Shown here: positions 34,579 to 42,500 of the stretch, piece after piece
Numbering within the stretch: the first letter of the stretch is position 1
Layout: each line of letters opens with the position of its first letter
Assembly: GCA_019918135.1 (NCBI GenBank)
Contig: WBZZ01003600.1
Coordinates: forward strand, 1-42,500
Length of the DNA stretch: 42,500 nucleotides
Direction: 5' to 3'
DNA from: Paulinella micropora
Taxonomy: Eukaryota > Cercozoa > Imbricatea > Euglyphida > Paulinellidae
Notes under the pieces: model-generated
What the model was told of the DNA's origin: nothing
What the model saw: only the letters and a program-made list of their open reading frames with translations
Databases searched by the model: none
Translations under genes and position numbers: made by a program

Positions 34579-34790
34579 ATGTCGCAATATAAATCATTAC
34601 TTGGCCTTAATGAGTTGGCTGTTGATAGTCTAAACATACTTAACTTAGACCTTACCAACACAAACATAGTCGGTCTGAATACAGACAGAGTGCCAGAAGA
34701 TGAAAACCCTTTGAACCTCTACTATACGGATTTACGATTTGACACAAGATTATCTACCAAATCAACAACCGACATAAAGAAGGAAAAAAT
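34579..34790 (+). CDS. Fibre protein, N-terminal piece
   Basis: The ATG at 34579 starts a short anchor (MSQYKSLLGLNELAVDSLNI), followed by the 'NLYYTD.RFDTRL..K.T.DI' repeat common in phage and large-virus tail fibres. The frame is lost in the A runs at about 34780-34795, and the second NLYYTEQRVRDNDEV unit follows one phase back. The N-terminus of such fibres attaches to the particle. Confidence 0.75.
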
Positions 34791-37598
34791 TTATACTACA
34801 CAGAGCAACGAGTAAGGGATAATGACGAAGTCAAAGCCTCAACTCAACACCGCTCTAATACATCCAATCCGCACCAAACAAGTTTATATAATTTGATAGA
34901 CACAAACATATTTGCACAAGCGAGCGGACAATACTTAACATACAACGATGTAGAAGGCAAATGGAAGAATACAGCCCTTGGTTCAATTGATACACTTTCA
35001 GATGTAGTCATTACAGCACCAGTGGCGATGAATAGTTATCTAACATATAACTCAATAAACTGGGTCAATAAAACATTTCCGATAAATGTGGATGAAACCG
35101 GTAATATTAGCATGGGAATGAAGAATATAACAGGAGTTAATTTACTAAATGACAAAGGCGTTGATGAATGGATATTTGAGCATAATGATAATAATAATAA
35201 GGTGACAGCATCTGGAAGTATAGACACACATAGCGATGTGACAATATCAGGCTTTCCAGCAGATAATCAACTTATTATGTATAGCACGGGGCTATGGAGA
35301 AACACCACACCACCCTTTCTTAGATTAGACGGCACAGCCAGTATGACGGGGGCATTAAATATGAATGGTTTTGCTATTTCAGGGGCTTCTACATATAATG
35401 GAATTAATCTCACAAATCTTGCAGTTGATGGTTCAGTGGTCAAACTAACAGGAGACCAAACCATAGCAGGAACCAAAACATTCAGCAACATAATAAATGC
35501 TAGTGCGGGGATTGATATGAAAAGTCAAAGCATAACAAATGTGAATCTTGTTGATGGTGTGGATGTTTCTACTCTTGACACTTCGGTGGTTAAACTAACA
35601 GGAGACCAAACCATAGCAGGGAATAAAAAATTTACATCAACTTTGGAAGTAAGTGGTTCATCCAATCCAACTACTTTTGACGGCATTGGCATAGCCTTTG
35701 ATACAAAAATAGGAATGATTGCCGCACAAAAGACAGCAACAGCGACTTGGTATCCGATACAAATAACGGGGTCGTATGTTGAGTTATATTCGGGTAATCC
35801 TTTAATTATAACCGCAACTGGAACAACATTAAGTTTGAATAACAACAAAATAACAAACTTAGCCACACCATCAGCAACAACGGACGGAGCAAACAAAAGT
35901 TATGTGGATACATTAGACGGGCAAAATGTGAAACTAACAGGAAACCAAACCATAGCAGGAATTAAGACATATAGCAGTGGTGTTGAAATAACGGGAAATT
36001 CAATCAATTCAACAACAAAGGGTACATTTATCGTTTTCAATTCTACCAGTAATATTGGGTCAATTGCTAGTTTGGATATGAAAACTGCAACATATTACAA
36101 CTTTGAAATTTCTGCGAAAAAAATAAGTTTTATTATTGACGGGACGATAGTCGGTTGGGTAAATGCTTCGGGGCTAGATTGTAATAGTAGCAAAATAGCC
36201 AACCTTGGAACTCCGACATTAGCAACGGACGGAGCGACAAAAGGGTATGCGGACACATTGGACGGGCAAAATGTAAAACTATCAACAGACCAAACCATAA
36301 CAGGAAGCAAAACATTTAATGGGGCGAGCACTGTGATAAAATATCTAACTTTAACGAACAATGCCGATTTTAATAATCAAACTATCACTAATGGAGGAAA
36401 TATCACATATAATGGTGCGAGGATATTAAACCAAAATGGAGGAGATATATTCTTTTCACAGACATCAGGAGATTATCAGTATTTCTTATTTACTCTAAAT
36501 ACCGCTACAAGTGGAACCGCGAACCAACGAGGTTATGTATTTACGAATGTAGCATCTGATGTAAAAGTGGCGGGACTTTATATTTCAAAACTTTTGGATA
36601 ATAAAAGTGCTTCGTCTGACATTGTCCGTTTTAACAATGCTGGAGGTATGCGGTTTTATGGTGCTTTGGATATGAACTCAAACAACATAACAAATGGCGG
36701 AACAATAACAGGAACGACAATTACTTCAACCGCGGGGATATCAACGACGACACTAACCGCAAGCGGATTAATCATGGCAAATGCGAGTATATCAACAACA
36801 ACAGTAACCGCGAGTGGATTAATAACGGCAAATGCGGGGATATCAACAACGACATTGGCAACAAGCGACAAAATAACAACAGCATCAGGCAAACCGATAA
36901 TCATAGGCAACTCAACGAAAGGAGTGGGAGCGACAGATGGTTTAGAAATATACGGAACGGCTTCAAATATCGGAGGAGCACACTTACAAGCAATAACAAC
37001 GGCGGATGCTTATCCAACATTTCAATTATTGAATTGGGCACACGACAATGTCAATTTAAGTTTTGATGCTTATTTTGACGGCACGAACTGGAAATCATCT
37101 TCTGCGTCATCTAACTTTCTAATTCAAAAAGGTGTAAAACTCACTTTTTATTATAATTCAGGAACAACGGTGGGAAACAATATATCTTACACTGAGGCGA
37201 TGAACATTAATACATCGGGAGAGGTAGTCATTCCAACAGCATCCAGCGGTTTTTTAACCATACGAAAAAGACCCGCTTCTACCGTCGACGCACAACTATA
37301 TTTTAAATCGGGAGGATATACGAATTATGGAGTAATTGTTTCTTCTACTGGTTTGCTTCACGCTTGGACTACTTCAAACTCTACTACTGGCGAGCCGTCT
37401 GGTAGTTATAATTATATTCCGCTTAATGGTGCTTGGACAAACTCCTCGGACAGGAGATTAAAATCAGATATTAAAACATTAGACTGCGGGGATTGTTGTG
37501 AGAAACTTATGAAAATAAACTGCTGTTCATATTATTTGAAATCAGACGAAAAGAAAGAACAAAAGAACCACGGATTTATTGCTGATGAAGTTAAAAAA
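34791..37598 (+). CDS. Fibre protein shaft and start of S74 domain
   Basis: About 935 residues of Thr/Asn/Gly-rich beta-structured shaft. Shaft modules recur: VKLTGDQTIAGTKTFSN, VKLTGDQTIAGNKKFTS, VKLTGNQTIAGIKTYSS, VKLSTDQTITGSKTFNG, each linked by 'TLATDGATKGYADTLDGQN'-like segments, and a TTTLTASGLI triplet near 36720-36850. The end enters an S74 intramolecular chaperone/peptidase domain: NSSDRRLKSDIKTL (about 37440-37482), with the Ser and Lys of the self-cleavage dyad. The frame is lost in a run of eight A at 37592-37599. It is likely a trimeric receptor-binding or adhesion fibre that is cut after folding. Confidence 0.85.
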
Positions 37599-37830
37599 AA
37601 TATTTCCAGAATTTGTATCTGAAAGTGGAATGAAAGCAGAGGATGGTGAAGGCTACCTTGAAGGCATAACATATACAAGTTTTATACCGATATTGGTTAG
37701 TGCTTTTCAACACATGGCGGAAAAGGTAGTTAATTTAGAAAAACAAAATAATAATCTCATGAATATACTACAAGACCAAGCAAATCAATTAGCAGAAATC
37801 AGAGTGTCCGTTATTGATAATGTCAAATAA
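37599..37830 (+). CDS. Fibre protein, end of the S74 chaperone domain
   Basis: After the A run the S74 domain continues as IFPEFVSESGMKAEDGEGYL, then GITYTSFIPILVSAFQHMAE, matching the family's 'A.EV...FPE.V......G...V.Y..L...L..A'. It ends in a coiled-coil helix (VVNLEKQNNNLMNILQDQAN). Together with the two preceding pieces this makes one fibre gene, 34579-37830, about 1080 residues. The stop overlaps the next start by 11 bases. Confidence 0.8.
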
Positions 37831-38500
37831 TACAACTAGACTTCACAGACCACCGCCTATTATGGATATGGATGGCGAATTTCAATTAGTCCATACTATT
37901 AAGTATGCGAATGCCAACACAGGTGTAAGTCTAAGAAACACTACTTTACCATTTACCGCACTAATGAGGAATGATGCTTCTACCGGAATTCAAACTCTTA
38001 AAACAGCAAGTGTTGGATTATTTATTGAAGGAAGTAATACAATAAACACAAGTATAACAAACGAAGTGGAAGCAAGTAAAGCAGCAAACACAACTGAAAG
38101 CCCTATTATTAGTATCAGGAATAAAGCAACATTTGATGCGGGCGGTGCTAATTTAACAAATTATTCAAATGTTTATCCCACTTTGATAAGTATTACGAAT
38201 GAAGATACTAAGTCAAATGTTGTCAGAATGGTATTAAATGGAACACTAACTGGAGCAGGTTTTGCTGGTGTTGATTCTAAGTATTCAATTGTAGATACTG
38301 ACACAAAGGCGAGTGCTATCGCAAACGGAACAACAATTTTTAAACTATATGTAAATAGTGCTTCAACTCAACAAATCAATCTTAGAAGTTATGATATATA
38401 CCTATCACCGAGTGATGTATTGACTTTTACACAGAAGTCTGTCTCTGCTGGTGGAGGAGGAAATGTCAATATTATTGCTAACTTCGTTGAAGACCAATAA
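37820..38500 (+). CDS. Unknown beta-rich protein after the fibre
   Basis: 226 residues from ATG 37820, whose start overlaps the fibre stop. It is rich in Thr, Asn, Ser and Val with alternating strands (ANTGVSLRNTTLPFTALMRN, VVRMVLNGTLTGAGF, IFKLYVNSASTQQINL) and a C-terminal GGGGNVNIIANFVEDQ. I recognise no family. Position and composition suggest a particle protein, perhaps a fibre cap, adaptor or accessory spike. Confidence 0.75.
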   Translation: MSNNTTRLHRPPPIMDMDGEFQLVHTIKYANANTGVSLRNTTLPFTALMRNDASTGIQTLKTASVGLFIEGSNTINTSITNEVEASKAANTTESPIISIRNKATFDAGGANLTNYSNVYPTLISITNEDTKSNVVRMVLNGTLTGAGFAGVDSKYSIVDTDTKASAIANGTTIFKLYVNSASTQQINLRSYDIYLSPSDVLTFTQKSVSAGGGGNVNIIANFVEDQ

Positions 38501-38517
38501 AGCAAAAAAGATTTGTG

Positions 38518-38523
38518 AATAAA
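38518..38523 (+). terminator. AATAAA between converging genes
   Basis: AATAAA lies 17 bases after the stop at 38500, in the 26-base gap before the end of the converging gene at 38527. Confidence 0.5.
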
Positions 38524-38526
38524 ATA

Positions 38527-38982
38527 TCAAATAATTTTTTTTATGTCATCCACATTTTGGCACCACTGCTGTTGAACTAACCATTCAAGGTATGGTTTAT
38601 CAATTTTGGCTACATCTTCAATGTTTTTGTGTGCATATTTTCCATATTGAAGAACAACATCTTTCTTTAATATACATCCTTCTTCTGTACATGTAGCATT
38701 CGCTATTTCTTCGCCAACATTAGCCTTTATTTCGGTAATTCCAGTCTCTCTCACAACAAGATCTGTTTCCTTAAAAGGAGTGCTTTGTTCCTCCATCATT
38801 TTTTCTAATGTGGCCTCCAATGGAATAACTACTTTCACATTGTCGTCCCTCGGCTTGTATTGTTCATAGAAAGAAACAATGTCAGGCTTAGTCCATTTAA
38901 TTGTCGGCTTTTTAATAGAAACATCAAGGTTCCATTTTTCAATTTCATTCAAGTAGTCTTGTTTGGTGTTGAGGTCGGCCAT
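38527..38982 (-). CDS. Small protein with FGKY-type C-terminal motif
   Basis: 151 residues. The N-terminal part is charged (LNEIEKWNLDVSIKKPTIKW). The C-terminus holds YGKYAHKNIEDVAKIDKPYL, then EWLVQQQW, the same module as in the neighbouring 39010-39297 protein. This '(F/Y)GKY.G..I.DV..ID..YL.W' pattern is known from DUF3820-like proteins and the C-terminal region of exonuclease-X-type proteins, where its role is poorly defined. A CTEEGC pair lies upstream of the module. The two genes are 27 bases apart and arose by duplication. Confidence 0.75.
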   Translation of the reverse strand: MADLNTKQDYLNEIEKWNLDVSIKKPTIKWTKPDIVSFYEQYKPRDDNVKVVIPLEATLEKMMEEQSTPFKETDLVVRETGITEIKANVGEEIANATCTEEGCILKKDVVLQYGKYAHKNIEDVAKIDKPYLEWLVQQQWCQNVDDIKKII

Positions 38983-39009
38983 CTTATATTATTATATTAT
39001 TATTTTTTA

Positions 39010-39297
39010 TTATAAATATTTTTTTACTTCACTTTTAATGTCAGTAAATTTATCAAACCACGGCTGTTTCATAACCCATTCAAGGTATGGTTTATCAATA
39101 GTAGCAACATCTTGAATTTTTTTTCCTTTATACTTACCGAATGGAAAAGTATCCTTTGGCTTGCCTTCTCTACTTTTTTCAATTGCCTTAATTTCTTCAT
39201 CAATCATCTGTTGGACATCTCTTACTGAAAAGAATTCCTTATTCTTCTCAATTGAAAGTCGTCCAAATTTTTCAGATAGTCTGGTGAGGGTGGTCAT
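39010..39297 (-). CDS. Small protein with FGKY-type C-terminal motif
   Basis: 95 residues: a helical N-terminus (TRLSEKFGRLSIEKNKEFFS, VQQMIDEEIKAIEK), then FPFGKYKGKKIQDVATIDKP and YLEWVMKQPWF. It is the shorter paralog of 38527-38982 and retains the complete motif including the conserved second GK. The minus-strand TATA-like TCTATATAGA at 39299-39309 lies immediately before its start. It is possibly a nucleic-acid-binding accessory to replication; that is inferred from its position next to the DNA polymerase. Confidence 0.75.
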   Translation of the reverse strand: MTTLTRLSEKFGRLSIEKNKEFFSVRDVQQMIDEEIKAIEKSREGKPKDTFPFGKYKGKKIQDVATIDKPYLEWVMKQPWFDKFTDIKSEVKKYL

Positions 39298-39298
39298 C

Positions 39299-39309
39299 TG
39301 TCTATATAG
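39299..39309 (-). promoter_or_regulatory. TATA-like element before the small FGKY gene
   Basis: CTCTATATAGA on the minus strand, within 12 bases of the start codon at 39297. It contains two overlapping TCTA words, a motif reported for late promoters of some protist viruses and a virophage. Its closeness to the ATG makes a very short leader or a chance match possible. Confidence 0.3.
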
Positions 39310-39366
39310 AGTGGTAAAAAAATGTATGGAAAAAATTAATTATTTGATATTTTGTTCATAAATCTT

Positions 39367-40656
39367 TTAATATCCAAAAGGTCTAGTTTCAATCGCATTC
39401 TCTACAATTCCAATAACTTGTCTTTTCGTATATGTAAAACTAAATATCTTTTCTAAGTATTCGCTTGTTATTTTTTTCTTTTGTTTATCTCGTGTTATCT
39501 TGTTGTTTTCTATTATAACTACTTTTCCAGACTTCTCAATTCGCTTAGCAATCCGAAATTCTTCATCAGTCTCCAACAATTCGGCCAGTTCATTTTTACC
39601 ATTCTCAAATAATTCAGTGTTCGTAATAGTATTACCTAGCCCGCAACTTATTACACTTAACATATTCGGTAAATTCAATGATTTTTTCGTTTCATAGTTC
39701 ATACTAAATCCTTTTACTTTCATACTGGCTTTACCATTATCTAATAAGTATCCATAACATTTCGGCCCACCTCCAACAAAGGTTTTTATTTTCGCTCCTT
39801 TTAATTCATCAGTCCAATCTCCCAGTAAATCGCCTGTCTCAACATCAACCTGATTAATTTCTTTGTTAGTCGTATATATTACGCTGTCTGTGTCATGATA
39901 CAATATCCTATTACCTAATCTGTCCATCATATTATAAAGTCTCATTCTCGCATGGCATGTGGTAAATAAAGCAACTACAATATTTGTTTTAATCGGGTCG
40001 CTCACCGCATCCTGTTTTAAGTCATAACTGGCTTCTACAATTTTGTCGTTAATTATGTTAATATTAATATTATCCACTGATTTATCGTTCAATAGTTTGT
40101 ATAAGGTATCTTTATCCTTTATCATTTTGTTCTGTGTTTTATTTTGTTTTTGTCCAAACTTGCCCCATAAAGAGTTCAAGCACAACTTAGCAACTGCTCT
40201 CCGTCCTTCGTTTTTGAATATTTTGCTTTCATCCATCTTTACACCCATTTTAACTTCCATACTTTTTATGTAATTTTGTTTTTCTGCTTCCGTATTACAT
40301 CCCGCGGGGTATCCGCTGGACTCTTGTTTTACTTTCAAGAATGTCTTTATGTATTCTTTGAAAAGGCTACTGCTTTGTTCTTTCCAGTGCCATACTTCAT
40401 ATACTTTTATCAACTTATACCCTTTGTCTAAGGCCTTGTAAATTTCTGGAGTTGCCCATGTGCCCGTTATTGCTCGTTCTTTATCTGTGTGCTTACATTC
40501 GCCATGTTGCTCGGTCATTCCGCACTTATCGCATAAGTAATACATCATCTTACCTCTGTCCGCCTTCGGTAAGACAGGGTGTAGTAAGCCTCTCGGCGGT
40601 AGCATCTTAACCTTAGCCACTCCGAAATATTCTCTGTTTATAATTTTATTTTCCAT
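39367..40656 (-). CDS. polB: Protein-primed DNA polymerase B, C-terminal piece
   Basis: 429 residues carrying the palm and thumb. Motif B is KLCLNSLWGKFGQ (about residues 157-169) and motif C is YHDTDS (253-258), with both metal-binding aspartates. It begins after an in-frame TAG with YFGVAKVKMLPPRGLLHPVL, a conserved bridge of polinton-type polymerases, followed by a CDKC...C zinc-like knuckle (42-54). Protein-primed PolB replicates linear genomes whose ends carry a terminal protein, as in polintons, adintoviruses, virophages and linear plasmids. It is in the same frame as 40672-42500 with only the stop between them. Confidence 0.92.
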   Translation of the reverse strand: MENKIINREYFGVAKVKMLPPRGLLHPVLPKADRGKMMYYLCDKCGMTEQHGECKHTDKERAITGTWATPEIYKALDKGYKLIKVYEVWHWKEQSSSLFKEYIKTFLKVKQESSGYPAGCNTEAEKQNYIKSMEVKMGVKMDESKIFKNEGRRAVAKLCLNSLWGKFGQKQNKTQNKMIKDKDTLYKLLNDKSVDNININIINDKIVEASYDLKQDAVSDPIKTNIVVALFTTCHARMRLYNMMDRLGNRILYHDTDSVIYTTNKEINQVDVETGDLLGDWTDELKGAKIKTFVGGGPKCYGYLLDNGKASMKVKGFSMNYETKKSLNLPNMLSVISCGLGNTITNTELFENGKNELAELLETDEEFRIAKRIEKSGKVVIIENNKITRDKQKKKITSEYLEKIFSFTYTKRQVIGIVENAIETRPFGY

Positions 40657-40671
40657 ACTTTTTCTTTCCTC

Positions 40672-42500
40672 CTAATTGTTTGGTCTAATAATTATATGGT
40701 GTCCGCTTGGATAAAGGTCGTAATACATCACAGTCGGATAAAGTGAGCATATGTCAATATATTTCGCATACTCATAATCATGTCGTGATTTCCAATATAA
40801 TTTCAAAGCATTCACTCTACATCCAAACATTGCCTCTCGTGGATTTAGTCCTTCTTGTTCAGTAATTCGTTCGTTTGTATCCTCTGCCAGTCTTTCACTG
40901 GCTTTCATCAGGCTCCATTCGCATTCCCAGACACTTATTACTTTTGCTTGTTCGTTAAGTTGTTTTTCTCTTCTCATTGTTTCCTTGTATAGTTCGCCCA
41001 TTGTCTTATTCTTCTTCACATTCAAAGCATTGCTATTCCAACACTTATCACATCCGTGCCAATGACACCCGTAAAACTCATAAGCGGTTTTGTTTTTCTC
41101 GTCCCATCCATCTACATACACCCGAGATTGTCCAAGTTGAAACATTTTTTCACCTCCGTTGAATGCGTGCTTAATATCGGTTTTGTCTAACCTGCTTCTG
41201 TATGCTAACCATTCTACACAAGCCCTAGAAGTCATCCTGTTTTGCTTTTCCGCTTTCAATATCGCAATTGAATTCTCTGGCATAAACTTAGCACGATACA
41301 AAGCCATAACACAACTCGCAATAGTTGTATATTGAAAAGGGTCAATACCAAACTCTAGAAACTGGTTTCTAAAATCTATACAACCCTTTCTCAGTATATC
41401 AACATCTGAATGACAATACTCACCGATTTCCTTCGCCATATCAAACCTGTTATGTGCTTTCACTTGTTCGTCATACCATTCAAGAAATTCTTTTCGTTTA
41501 TCTCCTCGCATCGTGTCGTAGCCGTAATGTTTCTTATGGGGCATTACCCCGACATAGTTTTTATTTTTAGCCGTATTGAAGAAGTGCGGAAAGAAACCTT
41601 TCTTAAGTTCCGTAAGTCCGAATGTCTTTGGAAAGTCTGACAAGGGCATCGTAAGAAAACTTAGGCTGTCTATGAACCGATACTTCTTAAGTGTCATCAT
41701 CATAATCTTACCACCTTCATAGATTACAAATGGAGTTTGTCCATTATCAACCAACCACTTAAGAATAAACTGACAATCATAACCGCGGGCATTGTGCGCA
41801 ATAAATGTAAATCCGCTGTGTTTAGTGTCAAAAGCCCAATTACAGAAATCTTGAATGTTCTTGTGAATTGTCGGTGGTTCCTTCGCATCGTAATACTGGC
41901 TTTCAGCATGATTAACAATGTGCTCGCCTGTGTCCTGTGTCGCTTCAAAGTCAAAGAATATGTATTGCTCTGACGGCGGTAAGATTTCTTTTTGGACTAT
42001 TTCGCATTGGTGTTCAAGCGGTTTCACTAGTTTGCAATTTCGGCATTTAGCATATCGGCATTTGTGCCCATCCTTCTTTCTGTAATTAAGACCGCACGAT
42101 TTACATTTTGCTTTAACATCGCAGTTCGTTGTCCTGTGATTATTAAAGCATTCAGTGTTTGGAAACTTTCTATTACACTGCTCACATTCTTTCCACTGGC
42201 TCTTGTCATTTATTCCCTTACAACCCTTGGTTTCACAAATACTACATTTGGCTTCACAGGCATGTCTTTCCATATACCCTCTTAGACATAACGCACAGAA
42301 ATTCTTTTTTCCTATCATAGACTTCATGTTAGTTATGGCATCGTAATGTCCTTCAGTCTTTAGAATGTAAAGGTTAGTAAGCCGTTCGCCGTTCGCATCA
42401 AGTAGTTCTGTTTTATAAATGATTTTGTCAGGAAATTCAACAATAACAAGATTGTATTTAATGTGATTAGCAAATGTATTAATTTCTGGTATTCCACACA
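40672..42500 (-). CDS. polB: Protein-primed DNA polymerase B, N-terminal piece, partial
   Basis: This piece is open to the window edge beyond the Met at 42327, with coding-like residues upstream (HIKYNLVIVEFPDK, LYILKTEGHYDAITN), so the true start is outside. A Cys/His-rich region (about residues 11-108, counted from Met 42327) precedes the 3'-5' exonuclease: FFDFEATQ (ExoI, 124-131), FIAHNARGYDCQFI (ExoII) and EYCHSDVDIL (ExoIII). Next is YEFYGCHWHGCDKC (416-429), a conserved motif of polinton-type polymerases that resembles a nuclease-like insert. Then comes motif A, YIDICSLYPTVMYYDLYPSG (523-542). It ends at TAG 40672-40674, inside the polymerase domain. Confidence 0.92.
   Translation of the reverse strand, partial: CGIPEINTFANHIKYNLVIVEFPDKIIYKTELLDANGERLTNLYILKTEGHYDAITNMKSMIGKKNFCALCLRGYMERHACEAKCSICETKGCKGINDKSQWKECEQCNRKFPNTECFNNHRTTNCDVKAKCKSCGLNYRKKDGHKCRYAKCRNCKLVKPLEHQCEIVQKEILPPSEQYIFFDFEATQDTGEHIVNHAESQYYDAKEPPTIHKNIQDFCNWAFDTKHSGFTFIAHNARGYDCQFILKWLVDNGQTPFVIYEGGKIMMMTLKKYRFIDSLSFLTMPLSDFPKTFGLTELKKGFFPHFFNTAKNKNYVGVMPHKKHYGYDTMRGDKRKEFLEWYDEQVKAHNRFDMAKEIGEYCHSDVDILRKGCIDFRNQFLEFGIDPFQYTTIASCVMALYRAKFMPENSIAILKAEKQNRMTSRACVEWLAYRSRLDKTDIKHAFNGGEKMFQLGQSRVYVDGWDEKNKTAYEFYGCHWHGCDKCWNSNALNVKKNKTMGELYKETMRREKQLNEQAKVISVWECEWSLMKASERLAEDTNERITEQEGLNPREAMFGCRVNALKLYWKSRHDYEYAKYIDICSLYPTVMYYDLYPSGHHIIIRPNN

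Noticed and set aside
39367..42500. Alternative genetic code (TAG as sense)
   Set aside because: TAG ends several other genes in the window (for example 15811, 18310, 25567), and only one internal TAG occurs in the polymerase.
39367..42500. Linear mitochondrial plasmid as source of the AT-rich part
   Set aside because: The polymerase type would fit, but TGG is used for Trp without internal TGA, and a fibre with an S74 domain is not expected there.
1..42500. tRNA or rRNA genes
   Set aside because: I saw no cloverleaf with a GGTTCGA-type arm and matching acceptor stem, and no rRNA core sequences. A covariance-model scan would be decisive.

Overview
The window joins two kinds of DNA that look unrelated. 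Positions 1 to about 33,915 are very GC-rich, with long G or C runs between genes. Positions from about 33,915 to 42,500 are AT-rich and tightly packed. The left part looks like a large DNA virus of a eukaryote, probably a protist, or a viral stretch resident in such a genome. It carries a divergent largest RNA polymerase subunit without a C-terminal heptad tail, a stand-alone histone H3, F-box/leucine-rich-repeat proteins, a NADAR-domain protein, a tyrosine-recombinase-like protein and many proteins I do not recognise. Known nucleocytoviruses and mirusviruses include members with histones or GC-rich genomes, but nothing here fixes the lineage. The right part resembles a polinton-like virus or virophage: a protein-primed family B DNA polymerase, a long fibre protein with a C-terminal S74 chaperone/peptidase domain, and small hydrophilic genes.

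Layout of the left part: a broken F-box/LRR gene on the minus strand running off the left edge (1-2751); a second broken LRR gene (3361-4603, minus); RPB1 in six pieces (4948-10833, plus); an unknown minus-strand gene (11196-11771) head to head with histone H3 (12378-12812, plus) across a 20-bp tandem array; a coiled-coil protein (13099-13929, minus); a tyrosine-recombinase-like protein (14249-15811, plus); a possible papain-fold protein (15958-17160, minus); a NADAR protein (17499-18310, plus); a 2.1-kb repeat domain with inverted symmetry (18590-20690); a small membrane protein (21018-21671, minus); then a plus-strand block of three paralogous large proteins (22378-25567, 26186-29503, 30082-32946), and an F-box gene (33620 onward) cut off at the composition boundary.

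Layout of the right part: a minus-strand gene cut at the boundary (33991 leftward), a charged protein (34001-34519, minus), the fibre (34579-37830, plus), a beta-rich unknown (37820-38500, plus), two related small proteins sharing an FGKY-type motif (38527-38982 and 39010-39297, minus), and the DNA polymerase (39367 to beyond the right edge, minus), interrupted by one in-frame TAG.

Reading-frame breaks are frequent in both parts. Many, though not all, lie at or near homopolymers, and the protein similarity continues in another frame. The simplest reading is residual indel error of a long-read assembly, so I describe the pieces as parts of single genes. The most original content is the three-paralog family, the RPB1/H3 pair, the inverted-repeat domain, and the boundary that truncates a gene on each side.
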